From the NCBI RefSeq assembly GCF_002105155.1, contig NW_019029040.1, positions 1-64,000 of the forward strand: a stretch of 64,000 bases of DNA, given 5' to 3'. Position numbers and translations under genes: made by a program. The stretch comes from Lobosporangium transversale (Eukaryota; Mortierellomycota; Mortierellomycetes; Mortierellales; Mortierellaceae). The notes beneath the pieces are model-generated. The model was not told the origin of the DNA. It ran no database searches and saw only the letters and a list, made by a program, of their open reading frames with translations. Of the stretch, positions 10,561 through 20,900 are shown piece after piece. Each line of letters begins with the position of its first letter. Position 1 is the stretch's first letter.

Positions 10561-12078
10561 TTACTTATTGGATATGTTATGCGATTCAAAGAACTCTTTC
10601 AGTAAAGCAGCTGCATCTTTCTCATCGTTCAGAACACCACTCACACTTCTGATACTTGGCCAGTTGCTCACCATCCATTTCGCATCCTCAAGCTGCATTT
10701 GCTGGTGACTATCACTTTCAACCCTTAGCGTATCTAGTCTCTTCAGGTTGGCTAGTTCATTCAGACCTGCTCTTAGTCTCATGTCCAGTGTCCGTCTACG
10801 TAAATTCTTTGGGCCCCACCCTGTTAGCATAAGATATTCAAGCTGAGTCAATTTGTCTAGTTGTCTAAACGCAATACGGGCCTTTGCCATGCCTTCTTCA
10901 GTCTCTTGATCAATGTCTGCCTTAAGATAGATAATCAAGCGAGTCAATCCAGTACAAACCCATTCTGCTCCATCGACAATCTCTGATACTGTAATTATAA
11001 ATCCATCCAGTGTTTTTAGTCGTGGACAATTTGATAAAATAGTCTGGCCGCCAATACCGTTATTTGTTCCAAACATCAACGTCTCAACTGTCTCACAGAG
11101 CCTCCGAAGCCTTGTCTTTCGTACTAGTTGTCCATTATCCACCACCTCTTGCCTGTCAGCTAGCAGCTCCTGTAAAGAAAACTGGCCAAATTTACATGTA
11201 GAGAGGTGTAGCCGTTTTAATTCAGTCATCCGTCTGAGAAGCGCTGCTATATCTTCATCCTCGATTGTGATATGGGTACATAGATCCGACAGCTTATTCA
11301 GAGTCCAAGGATGCTGAAGGAGCGCTATCTTGTAGAAGTCTTCTCTATCTTGGTTCTCACCCCCAAAGCGCAATGAACACAATGCTGGACAATTTCTTAC
11401 AAACATCCCAAGACAATACCAGTTACTGTACGGATGCGGAGGGTCGACTATCCGGACATACTCAATATACAGTGTGTGTATATTTGGGAAAATATACTCG
11501 CTGTTCTCGCCACTTAGAAAGCTGATAGGTAGCTGGCGAATGGCTACATACCTCAATTCCAAGTGCCAAAGTCTCCTGCAGACTTGAAGGAATGGATCGA
11601 CTGCAACATCGATATCTTTGTTATGAACCACTAAGTGGTTGAGGCTAGGGCATTCTAGCAAAGCCTTCCAGAACACTGGCGGATACTCAATATGTTTGGT
11701 CAAGTGAAGAATGGTGATGATGGAGCTGTGAGCCTTGATTTGGTTGATAAGGTGGATTGGTGTGGGCCATGAACACCACCATGTGTATGCGATGGACTGA
11801 AGCCTCTGTAGCGACTCATACTTCTCTGGGAATGAGTCGTTAAACTTGTAGCTTTCAAATGTGATCTGTTCAATGTATTCCTTGTGCTTCTGTACTGCTT
11901 TACTGTCGGGATCTCTTTCCTGTCCGACAGTGATTTTCCTCCATATGAGACTGATAAAAGCCCTATGGAAAGCCTTGGAGGCGCAGATACAGTTTAAAAT
12001 GTCCTCTTGGTCGAGAAGTTCGGCAATGAGTAAGAGGATTTCTGGAATCTCGAAGGGATTCGGCTTAAGATTGTTCAT
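10561..12078 (-). CDS. F-box/LRR protein, copy B, 505 aa
   Basis: A single-exon gene and probable substrate adaptor of an SCF-type E3 ubiquitin ligase. The start is placed at the ATG at 12078 (MNNLKPNPFEIPEI), aligned with the paralogues, rather than an upstream in-frame codon. Residues 5-50 form the F-box-like segment (PEILLLIAELLDQEDILNC, SKAFHRAF, LIWRKI). Residues 60-490 are irregular leucine-rich repeats (HLELRYVAIRQLPIS, LKRLHLSTCKF, LTRLIIYLKAD, LEYLMLTG). There is no signal peptide or membrane segment. It shares blocks identical to copy C and others closer to copy A, indicating exchange between the copies. The substrate is unknown; expanded F-box/LRR families are typical of early-diverging fungi. 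Confidence 0.8.
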   Translation of the reverse strand: MNNLKPNPFEIPEILLLIAELLDQEDILNCICASKAFHRAFISLIWRKITVGQERDPDSKAVQKHKEYIEQITFESYKFNDSFPEKYESLQRLQSIAYTWWCSWPTPIHLINQIKAHSSIITILHLTKHIEYPPVFWKALLECPSLNHLVVHNKDIDVAVDPFLQVCRRLWHLELRYVAIRQLPISFLSGENSEYIFPNIHTLYIEYVRIVDPPHPYSNWYCLGMFVRNCPALCSLRFGGENQDREDFYKIALLQHPWTLNKLSDLCTHITIEDEDIAALLRRMTELKRLHLSTCKFGQFSLQELLADRQEVVDNGQLVRKTRLRRLCETVETLMFGTNNGIGGQTILSNCPRLKTLDGFIITVSEIVDGAEWVCTGLTRLIIYLKADIDQETEEGMAKARIAFRQLDKLTQLEYLMLTGWGPKNLRRRTLDMRLRAGLNELANLKRLDTLRVESDSHQQMQLEDAKWMVSNWPSIRSVSGVLNDEKDAAALLKEFFESHNISNK

Positions 12079-12633
12079 GTTGCAAAGAAATGTCGATGGA
12101 GTGTGATCATGGATAAAGAGAGACACAGAAATTCAAAGCCCTTTTAATACATCAATTTGTGCTTGACAGTTCGCCACCAACTCATTTGATTGGCTAGGTT
12201 TTTGTCCTTTCCTGCGGCTGATTAACTGTTGTAATTCTGAACATGTCTGATACATTCTTGGAACCATTGTAAACTCTCTCTATATCAACGCTGTGAAAAG
12301 GAACGTATAATAGAAAGGAGTAATAGTGAGCAAAAGAACAAATAGGAATCAAACAAAGGCGAGACTCAGCAACCTCTTCAACTAATCCATCTCCTGCAGC
12401 AAACTAAGTTGCTGCACAACTCGTTAGGCAGCTATATAAAATAAAATAAAATAAAACCCCTATATTGATACAAACGCATGTTGCATAGACATTCAACTTG
12501 GGAGGTCATTCTCTATTGGATAGTTCCTGCTTTTTACATATTTTATTACTGTGGTGATTCTTATCACCTTCATTATGTGTAAGATCTCTGTCTCTATATC
12601 AGAGTATGACCTGATAATACTTTCCTCTATATT
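12079..12633. other. Spacer B-C, duplicated with the F-box genes
   Basis: No gene. Related over roughly 12240-12630 to the spacer upstream of copy A. It includes a short (AAAAT/ATAAA) repeat near 12437-12456 that differs in length from the other copy. Confidence 0.6.
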
Positions 12634-14154
12634 TTATTGTCTAATGGATATATTATGTGATTCAAAGAACCCTTTCAGCAAATCCGCTGTCTCTTTCTCA
12701 TCGTTCAGAACACCATTCACACCTCTAATCCTTGGCCAGTTGCTCACTATCCATTTCGCATCCTCAAGCTGCATTCGCTGGCAACCATCACCTATAATCC
12801 TTAGCCAATCTAGTCTCTTCAGATTGGCTAGTTCATTCAGACCTGCTCTTAATCTCAAGTCCAGTGTCCGTCTACTTCGATTCCATAAGCCCTGTGTTAG
12901 CATAAGATATTCAAGCCGAGTCAGTTTACCTAGTTGTCTAAACGTAATACGTGCCTTTGCCATCCCTTCCTCAGTCTCTTGATCAATGTCTGCCTTAAGA
13001 TAGATAATCAAGCGAGTCAATCCAGTACAAACCCATTCTGCTCCATCGACAATCTCTGATACTGTAATTATAAATCCATCCAGTGTTTTTAGTCGTGGAC
13101 AATTTGATAAAATAGTCTGGCCACCAATATTGTTATTGTATATCCCGAATACCAACGTCTCAACTGTCTCACAGAGCCTCCGAAGCCTTGTCTTTCGTAC
13201 TAGTTGTCCATTATCCACCACCTCTTGCCTGTCAGCTAGCAGCTCCTGTAAAGAAAACTGGCCAAATTTACATGTAGAGAGGTGTAGCTGTTTTAATTCA
13301 GTCATCCGTCTGAGAAGCGCTGCTATATCCTCGTCCTCGATGGTGATATAGGCACATAGGTCTGATAAATTATTCAGAGTCCAAGGATGCTGAAGGAGTG
13401 CTACCTTGTAGAAGTCTTCTTTATCTCGGCTCTGACCCTTAATTTCCAGTGAACACAATGCTGGACAACTCCTTACAAACATCCCAAGACAATACCAGTT
13501 GCTGTACGGATATGAAGGATCGGTTATCCTGACATGGTCAATACGGAGTGTGTGTATATTTGGGAAAATATATTCACTGTGCTCTCTACTAAGAATGTTG
13601 ATAGGGAACTGGTGAATGGTTATATGGTCCAGTTCCAAGTGCCGAAGTCTCATGCAAACTTGAAGGAATAAGTCAACTCCAACATCGATATCTATGCGAT
13701 TAATCTCCAAGTGGTTGAGATTGGTGCATTCTAGCAAAACCTTCCAGAACTCTGGCGGATACTCAATATGTTTGGTCAAGTGAAGAATGGTGATGATGGA
13801 GCTGTGAGCCTTGATTTGGTTGATAAGGTGGATTGGTGTGGGCCATGAACACCACCATGTGTATGCGATGGACTGAAGCCTCTGTAACGACTCATACTTC
13901 TCTGGGAATGAATCATTAAATGTGTAGTTGTCAAATGTAATTTCTTCTATGTATTCCTTGTGCTTCTGTACTGCTTTACTGTCAGGATCTCCTTTCGGTC
14001 CGACAGTGATTTTCCTCCATATGAGACTGATAAGAATTCTATGAAAAGCCTTGGAGACGCGGATACAGTTTAGGAGGTCGCTTCGCTCGAGCAGCTCCCC
14101 AATGAGTAAGAGGATTTCCGGAATCTCGAAGGGATTCAGCTTAGGGTTGTCCAT
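12634..14154 (-). CDS. F-box/LRR protein, copy C, 506 aa
   Basis: A single-exon gene and probable SCF ubiquitin-ligase substrate adaptor. It starts at the ATG at 14154 (MDNPKLNPFEIPEI), with the F-box-like segment at residues 5-50 (PEILLLIGELLERSDLLNC, SKAFHRIL, LIWRKI) followed by leucine-rich repeats to the end. Two long segments are practically identical to copy B: the one around SFPEKYESLQRLQSIAY and the one around CPRLKTLDGFIITVSEI. The middle segment (around HTLRIDHVRITDPSYPYS) is more diverged than A is from B at the same place. No targeting signals are seen. The substrate is unknown. Confidence 0.8.
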   Translation of the reverse strand: MDNPKLNPFEIPEILLLIGELLERSDLLNCIRVSKAFHRILISLIWRKITVGPKGDPDSKAVQKHKEYIEEITFDNYTFNDSFPEKYESLQRLQSIAYTWWCSWPTPIHLINQIKAHSSIITILHLTKHIEYPPEFWKVLLECTNLNHLEINRIDIDVGVDLFLQVCMRLRHLELDHITIHQFPINILSREHSEYIFPNIHTLRIDHVRITDPSYPYSNWYCLGMFVRSCPALCSLEIKGQSRDKEDFYKVALLQHPWTLNNLSDLCAYITIEDEDIAALLRRMTELKQLHLSTCKFGQFSLQELLADRQEVVDNGQLVRKTRLRRLCETVETLVFGIYNNNIGGQTILSNCPRLKTLDGFIITVSEIVDGAEWVCTGLTRLIIYLKADIDQETEEGMAKARITFRQLGKLTRLEYLMLTQGLWNRSRRTLDLRLRAGLNELANLKRLDWLRIIGDGCQRMQLEDAKWIVSNWPRIRGVNGVLNDEKETADLLKGFFESHNISIRQ

Positions 14155-14836
14155 GTTACGAAGAGATGATGTCGATGGAGTGAGAAAAAAAAAAAGGTTG
14201 GATTTTTCAGTCCATGCTTGATTTTAAGACCATATAATTCGTAACCTCTTTAAATAGGAAGGGACAAGGCGTGAATCTTTCGCATCGTCTCGGATATGAG
14301 CAAAATTTAAACCCGATCGATAGGCACTAGCAGGATATCATTTAGCGCTATTCCGAGCGACCATCAAGTCTTTTCATAGCCGTAGTATCAGGAACTGAGG
14401 TTTAACTATGGTGGACAGTTAACAAATACTGATCGATTTGATCGATGGATACCGCTTTATTAAAAAAAAAAAAAAAAAAAAAAAAAGAGAATGTTGTTCG
14501 TAGACAAATCTGCATCTTGACAACAGTCAAGCCTATGTTTGCTGTTGTGAAGCCAAGTTTTCTATTTACTATTATTATTATATATATATTTTAACACGTC
14601 TTTACATAATTGGCTGTCAAGACACGAAAAGTTGACTCTTTCCTTGATGTCGGAGTGCTGCTGTTTAACTTCGCCCTACCACTCTAAGGTCCATGAAATA
14701 CTATGAATCTATGGTCAAAAGCAACAGCAGCCCTAGAGTCGAATTTGAGTCTAATTATCAAGCATTTGCTGTTGATGGGGATCAAATATTGGTTTTCATC
14801 AGGCACGACGGATGCGTGCTGTTTTAACTCAAATGA

Positions 14837-14853
14837 ATAAAGCTCTTTCTCTC

Positions 14854-14931
<78 letters not shown>

Positions 14932-14935
14932 AAGC
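14837..14935. repeat. CTTT/CT microsatellite with T run
   Basis: Repeats of CTTT and CTCTCT pass into a run of about 28 T and a short A run. Likely a simple-sequence expansion. Confidence 0.85.
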
Positions 14936-14959
14936 AATTATCATAAGGCCAGATATTGC

Positions 14960-14993
<34 letters not shown>

Positions 14994-15005
14994 TATTTAT
15001 TTATT
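14960..15005. repeat. ATT/TTTA microsatellite
   Basis: About ten copies of ATT followed by a few TTTA units. A similar ATT array lies at 43904-43937 in an intron of the bromodomain gene and at 44535-44560 downstream of it. Confidence 0.8.
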
Positions 15006-15078
15006 TTGTTCTCTGGTCCTAGTAACATGCGAGGCGCGGCAGGTAAAGGAATTTTGACCGAGGATCGGTATGACATGA

Positions 15079-17689
15079 CTAAGATACGTGACATCTCTCG
15101 TTCGTTGTCTTGGGCTTAGATCATAACCATATGGTTGATATTTATGCATTGTATGGAAAAATGTCGCATAGTGAAAAAGTAAAGCAACCACACAAACATG
15201 ATTGGATTTAGTAATTTCTTTCTGGAACGAAACTCCAAGTGGATTGAAGCACAATAAATAAATACCTCTAAAGTTGTGGAACTGGGTGACTGAAGCAACT
15301 CCGGTAGTCCTCGGATTTTTTGGGTCGAGAGCTGTAAGAGTGCTAATCGTGAGGCAGAGCCTGGTGTAGATCGACGGGACGCGCTATCATTTTGCTGAAG
15401 GTTGGCAGGCGAGCGATACTGGACTGGAGTATGTACAGGTGTTTTATCCATCGTCGTAGCCGTGCGGCGTGGTGGCGTAGAGTAAGACGATGACGAAAGT
15501 TTCAATTGAATCTGAGCCTCGCCAGTAGTATCAACAAATGAAGCATTGTCTTTCGAGCCATCAAGTTGAATAGCGACATCTGTTATTGAGGGCTCTCTCT
15601 CCTCTCCATGTATTGCTTGCTCAATAAGGTCACTTTCATTTCCTGATACAAATGTCGGGGAACTGAGCTTGTTGGTCTGATGCAAATCTTCCTGTTGATA
15701 CATGCCAAACGAGAGACGCCTTGGTCGACTCAGTGACGTAGATAAAAGTGGCGTTGATGCTCTTCCGATGGGGGTCCTTGTCGGTGATGGAGGGGGACTT
15801 ATATCGTCATCACCCTCTTCTACTTGCTCAGTAAGCTGTAAATACATTTCATCTACTCCATCTATCGTATCCTGTAATTCTTGGAGAAGCATAGGCTCTT
15901 TATCATGATCCTTGACTATCTTGTCCCTACCATCATTTCCTGAATGATTGGCACTATGGTCTTCATCGAAGACTTCCAAGTTGTTCGTATATCCCATTCC
16001 TTGTGCTTTAGTTTGTATCCGTGCTCCATCAGTCGATCCGGTTGCTTCCTCTTCTCTTTCCTGATTGATGTCAGCCAAAAGATTCAACGGTGCAGGCTTT
16101 ACGAGTCCCGCCCAATTTGCGATACGACCACCTGCTCGAGTAGGCGTCAGAATTGGCTTTGCCGATGGAGTAACAGCGCTGAGTCTAGAGAGAAGAGATG
16201 GTGTAGAAATTCCTTGACGTCGCGGTGTTTCTGTACCTTGTTGCTCACCACGTTTGATAGGTGTGCTGGGCGGATTTGTTTCATCAAAGATCTCAGGACT
16301 TAGTGCTGGGCCAAACGAAACCTTCTTGGGAGTTCGGCCAAGAATTTCGTCTTCAAAATCTATTGGAGCTTTGCGTTTGTCCCGGCTAGGCGTCTGTAGT
16401 CCAGGTTCAATTTCAACTGTTGGTTGCTGAATGACAGTACATGTAGGGTTTAAGATGGAGGGCTCATCAATCATCTTGAGCACTTTCCTCGGTGTTGTTG
16501 TCAGCCTTCCAGGCGATTTTGCTAAGAAAGCTGGTAGAGGAATCGGTTTCGGTGATACCAGTAGGCTTTCTAGTTTGGCTGCTCTGTTCGGGGTGAAAAG
16601 CCCGAGAGATGATTCTAACGCCACACTGCTCCTTGAAAGACTTCGCTTGGGCGTGCCCAATATTCTTCCCGTCGTTGGTGAGGGAGCTTCTGAAAGTAGT
16701 TGAATGTCCAGGTCGATAGATTCCTGAATGCTACTGATGTGTCGATGAGGAGTGTTCAAAGCCGGGGCCGGTTCTGATCCGAATGTTGGCTAGGGATCGG
16801 GACAGGAAGAATTGAATTGTAAATAGCTGAACTGGTCTCTGAGTAGGTGCATGTATACATATGGCAATACAGGATCTTCTGTGGCGACAGCCAAGTACCA
16901 TTGCCGATTCAAACCTGAATTTACGTCCTGCAATGGTGATGACATCATTGTGCTGGATGGGCCGTGCAGTATCATGGATGAGAACATCGTTGAGAAATGT
17001 TCCTTCCATGGATGTATCCTTCAACCACACCTATGAATAAAGAAACACGTCGAATGTTTGTTTAATGTGAGTAAATAAGCCCGTGAAACGTCAAGAGACG
17101 ATCCTTAAGATTTCAATTCCTTGTTTCTTACCTCCCCATCATCCCGTCGAATGAGTTTGCAATGCATATCCGAGACTCCATCGATTTGCACTCTTATATC
17201 GTTTGTTTTGCTCCGGCCAAAAGAGCAGTAGGACTTGTCCACAGGATAACGATAGTACACAGTTTCGTCCAGCCTCTTTAGTCCAACAACGTGGCCCCAG
17301 ATACCCATCTTAATGATCGTTTTTGACTTTGGTGTCATAGGTCCAACCATCTTCTTGGGAGTACTCGGACACCTACTAAGACTGTTGCTTCCATTCAAGG
17401 CGTTTTCAGGCATGTCCTTAGGATAGAATGTACTCAGGCGGGGTGATTTCCGAGACATTGGGCTGGTATGAATAGATCCTAGTTCATCTGTTGAATTTGA
17501 TTCTGTCGCGAGAAAGGGGTTCGCCATCGAAGATGATTGCTGCTTTGATGATTGCTCTACTGATGTTGCTCCAATTCCAGTCGCGGCTCCAGCTCCAGGT
17601 GTTATTGTGAATGGTTTGATGGGAGTACCAAAGGGGGACGCCTGAAGCATACCTCTACGCAGGAGCCTCCTTTTGGGTGTTTCGGCCAT
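15079..17689 (-). CDS. FHA protein with Ki-67/Repo-Man-type PP1-docking motif, about 749 aa
   Basis: Predicted exons (reverse) are 17689-17132, 17030-16899, 16789-15266, then a short last exon placed at 15114-15079; an acceptor at 15222-15223 with a longer end (to 14997) is an alternative. Residues 125-228 form a forkhead-associated phosphopeptide-binding domain: FGRS at 157-160, SDMHCK at 173-178, TFLNDV, then NDVITIAGRKFRFE, the last close to the Ki-67 FHA. Residues 386-412 (KVSFGPALSPEIFDE, then NPPSTPIKRGE) match the RVxF plus KiR-SLiM motif by which Ki-67 and Repo-Man recruit protein phosphatase 1 gamma. Many SP/TP sites (TPKR, TPRR, SPGR) suggest CDK phosphorylation. The likely role is a nuclear, chromatin- or chromosome-bound PP1 scaffold in mitosis. 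The family assignment rests on the motif and FHA type; function is inferred. Confidence 0.75.
16244..16324 (-). other. Coding segment of Ki-67/Repo-Man-like PP1-binding motif
   Basis: In frame within the FHA gene this segment encodes KVSF (the RVxF-type anchor), followed at the family spacing by LSPEIFDE and PPSTPIKRGE. The order and spacing V-S-F-G-x-x-L-x-P-E-[LI]-F-D-E-x-x-P-P-x-T-P-[LI]-K-R-G are those of the vertebrate PP1-binding module. Confidence 0.78.
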
Positions 17690-17930
17690 GATAATTCAAG
17701 TTGTAATGAGGCTGATTGTTTAATGCAGGAAGAGGCGTTGGGTTGCTTACCACAGAATGGGTGTGCTCAAAAAGTCCAAATAACAGGATATTCTACTTGA
17801 GGGGTGTGAATTTTATGTCAGGGGTAAAAATACAATATCGCGTGGTGTGCCTGGAATTATCACACTGCGATTAAAATTATTTATAAAAGAGTTGATGTAG
17901 TCTACAAAAAAAAAAAAAAAAAAAAATATT
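17690..17930 (-). promoter_or_regulatory. Spacer between START-protein gene end and FHA gene start
   Basis: The 241 bp must hold both the 3' end of the upstream START gene and the promoter of the FHA gene, both on the reverse strand. An A run (17906-17926) lies next to the START gene stop. No TATA box is obvious. Confidence 0.35.
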
Positions 17931-20900
17931 TTACATGTCTACAGTCATGCAAATCAACAATAATACAAATGCCGAAGCAACCTTGACCTGTGCCCAGCCA
18001 AGTTCTCCAATAAATATCTCAATTGCGACCCGCCACATATCATCAGGATCCCGGAGATAGTCCATTTCTATCGTCGATGTGGATACTTTCTTTACTTCCT
18101 GGTCTGCGTTGTTAACCCTATCTCCATGAGATTCAGGGATATCGGCTCCTGTAAACTCATCCAGTTCTGCAAGTGCGTCAACAAATTCAGCTTCATTACT
18201 TTCGTAGTCAGGTTCATCAGCAACCGCCATCGATACAGGATTGGACGCCTTGTCAACAACATCCTGCTCCTTTGCAGCTTTTGCTGTGCTCGAGGGAGCC
18301 ACAGTATTGTCAGCAGGATGTGCCTCGGTAGACACGGAGCTTCGTCTTTTCCTGGTCCCCTTTCTGATACGGCTAGGTGGAGATCGGTTTTCCGAGTTGT
18401 CAATGACCTCTGGAGAGAATGTGACACGACGAACTCGTCTAACGGAGCTACCACAATTATTATTATTATTGAGCTCTATATTCGACTCTCGTACGCTTGT
18501 AGAGTTTGAGAGTGCAGAAATAAGGAAAGATGAGGGAGGATCCTCCAACTGCTGCGTAGGCTGGCTTAGTTCATGCAGCACTGTCTCTGTATCTTGCTTC
18601 GAGTCAACGTTGACGTTATTGTTTTCCAAATCAACCAAAGAGATTGCAATGACATCCACAGAAGACGAAACGGATACTGTTGATGTTGAGTTGGTAGCTG
18701 TTAGAAGATTGCTAGGCTTGGCTGTGGCCTCGGAGGATAAGAAAGGCTCGCCTTGTGGTTGCGATGGGTAGATCTCATCTGAACAAGTCTCTTTAGTTAG
18801 AGAAACTGTGTCGGTCTCCGCAATTGCTAAAGGAGTTATCTCTGACGTTGAATCCCTTGTGAGTTTCGACTCATTTGACTGTTCACGAGATGTAATTATG
18901 GATGCCACAGGCGAACGAGGGATATGGAATAGTCCGAGCGTGGGGCTTGAGAGAGGTGAGTATGACGATGATGGCTTATAGCATTCGGGGCTTGTCGTTG
19001 GACTGGAGGCTGCTGTTGAGGTTGTGGACAGAACACTGGTAGGGGATGAGCTCGAAGATGGTGAAGACACAGGGTTGTATCTGCCAAAGGTTGGAGATGT
19101 TAAGAAAGTATTGATTGGAAAAATTGAGGCATTGGCTCCGGAATGACAGGGTACGATAGGAAGAGAATATCGATTGAGAGAACTTGACCGACGGGGATGT
19201 GGGAGTGGTGGTGTTCTTTCAGACAATTCCACCAAGCTAAGAGGTGCTCTATTCCTAGAGCGACTCCTCGCCAACCTCTGTGAGATCTTGGGCGCTGTAG
19301 AAATCTGTGGAGATACATCGTGTCGATCAGAAGAAGAGGCAACAACGAGATTAGGATTAAAGTTACTCAAAGTTGAGAAGCTGGCGCTTCTCCTCTTACG
19401 ACTGATGGACGACGACGCCCCATTCGATCGTAGGTCGGATCCGCCGCCAGCGTTTGGAAAAGAATTATCAACTACCTGCTCGGCATTTTGGATTTGATTA
19501 TTACTCTTTAAATGGCTTGATGACTTTCGCAGAGACGGACCACCGTACATTGGAGTCGAGGACTCGTAGACTCGACTGTCTGTTGGGCGTCGTGGTACTA
19601 GCGAGTCATGCTTACGTTGATCAACCTTTTCATCGTCATCACTGACTTCTTCTCCCTGTGACTTGGTCGTTTGATCCTGGGTGGAGTTATTTGATTGATT
19701 TTGTCCTTTTCTAGATACCTGAGCTGTAATACTCTGTCCTTCATGATCAAGCGTGGTATAAATACGTACGCCACCAAAATCTGGGGATAGTTCGACACGC
19801 ACTGTAGGATCATCAGGCTTGATGAAGAAATCATACCCTTCCCTATACACTTTTCTTCCAACTCTAACCTCTGTCCATCCTGGTGCGCTCTTATAGCATA
19901 GCTCATAAAAGCCTGTCTTAGGATCAAATGTATCCAAAAGTCTAGTTCCGGATATATGTGAGGCATATGGAGGATATCCATACTTATTAATGAAGTGATT
20001 CAGACGAGGCACGGCTGTCATCATGCTGGCGGAAATAGACTTGACAACAGAATTAGGTAGTGTTCCACGGATATCAATCTGTATCACATATGTAACATTA
20101 ACGGAGATTGTGTTGCCCTCTCCATCAAAAATCGGTCGTAGTGACCAACCAGAGAGCTCAAGCACCGCGCGGATACGGCCTGGGTCCTCTGGAATAGTGG
20201 TATCAAGCACAGACGTTGAGACATTGTAAAGTGCGGAATTTTGGGGATCACGATCAATAATTGTTACGCCCGCCAAATCACGCCCACTTTATGTTCCCCC
20301 CAGAAATAAAAATGAGTAAAAAAAGGTTAGGAACTCCTTCATGGGACAAAGCATATTCATTAATAGTTCTTATCATCAAACTCACGTCAAGGAGCCGACG
20401 CCTCGCAGAGAAACGTGGAAGAGATATTCATTAGCATTGAAGGTTTCGGCAATGGACATGTTCTCAAATCGTTCATCCCAAAACAAACGACATCCTGCGG
20501 ACTCGATCACAGCATTGATCTGCTCAACGCTCCATCCACCACTGATAACGCCCTCGCCTCGAAGCATTGGAAGCCCTGCTCCGTTGATGACCCTACTATA
20601 GTTCTTAAACGTTCCATCGTTCGACACTGTCCTCCAACGATCCTCGGGACTTGAAGCAAGTACTTTGAACATTGCCAGAGCCTTGCGCGCAGTTTCAGAG
20701 TGGCGATGTGGGAGTGGGTGCATTGGTGTAAGCAAAGAAGATCTATTAGAATCCAAACTTGTAGCGATCGAATATCTCTTCATGGCGTTGGAAGTTGCGC
20801 CCATTAGCATGGAGGCTCTGTTCATGCTCTGTAGACTCAGATGCGGATTTGCACGGAGAGGCATAATGTGACTATGACGTGGTGCGAATGAGGAACTTCG

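Larger units (their letters stand above)
8332..14154 (-). repeat. Tandem triplication of an F-box/LRR gene unit
   Basis: Three head-to-tail units of about 2.1-2.2 kb share gene and promoter sequence (gene starts at 9832, 12078 and 14154, spaced 2246 and 2076 bp). Similarity is patchy, with runs of near identity next to more divergent parts, as expected after unequal crossing over and gene conversion. Confidence 0.8.
14155..15078. other. Spacer with simple repeats
   Basis: No gene supported. It holds an A run at 14462-14486, a CTTT/CT microsatellite and T run (14837-14935), and an ATT then TTTA repeat (14960-15005). A reverse-strand 86-codon frame here is only the translation of these repeats. 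Confidence 0.6.

Noticed and set aside
14684..14944. 86-codon reverse frame with Lys and Arg-Glu repeats
   Set aside because: Pure translation of the CT microsatellite and T run.
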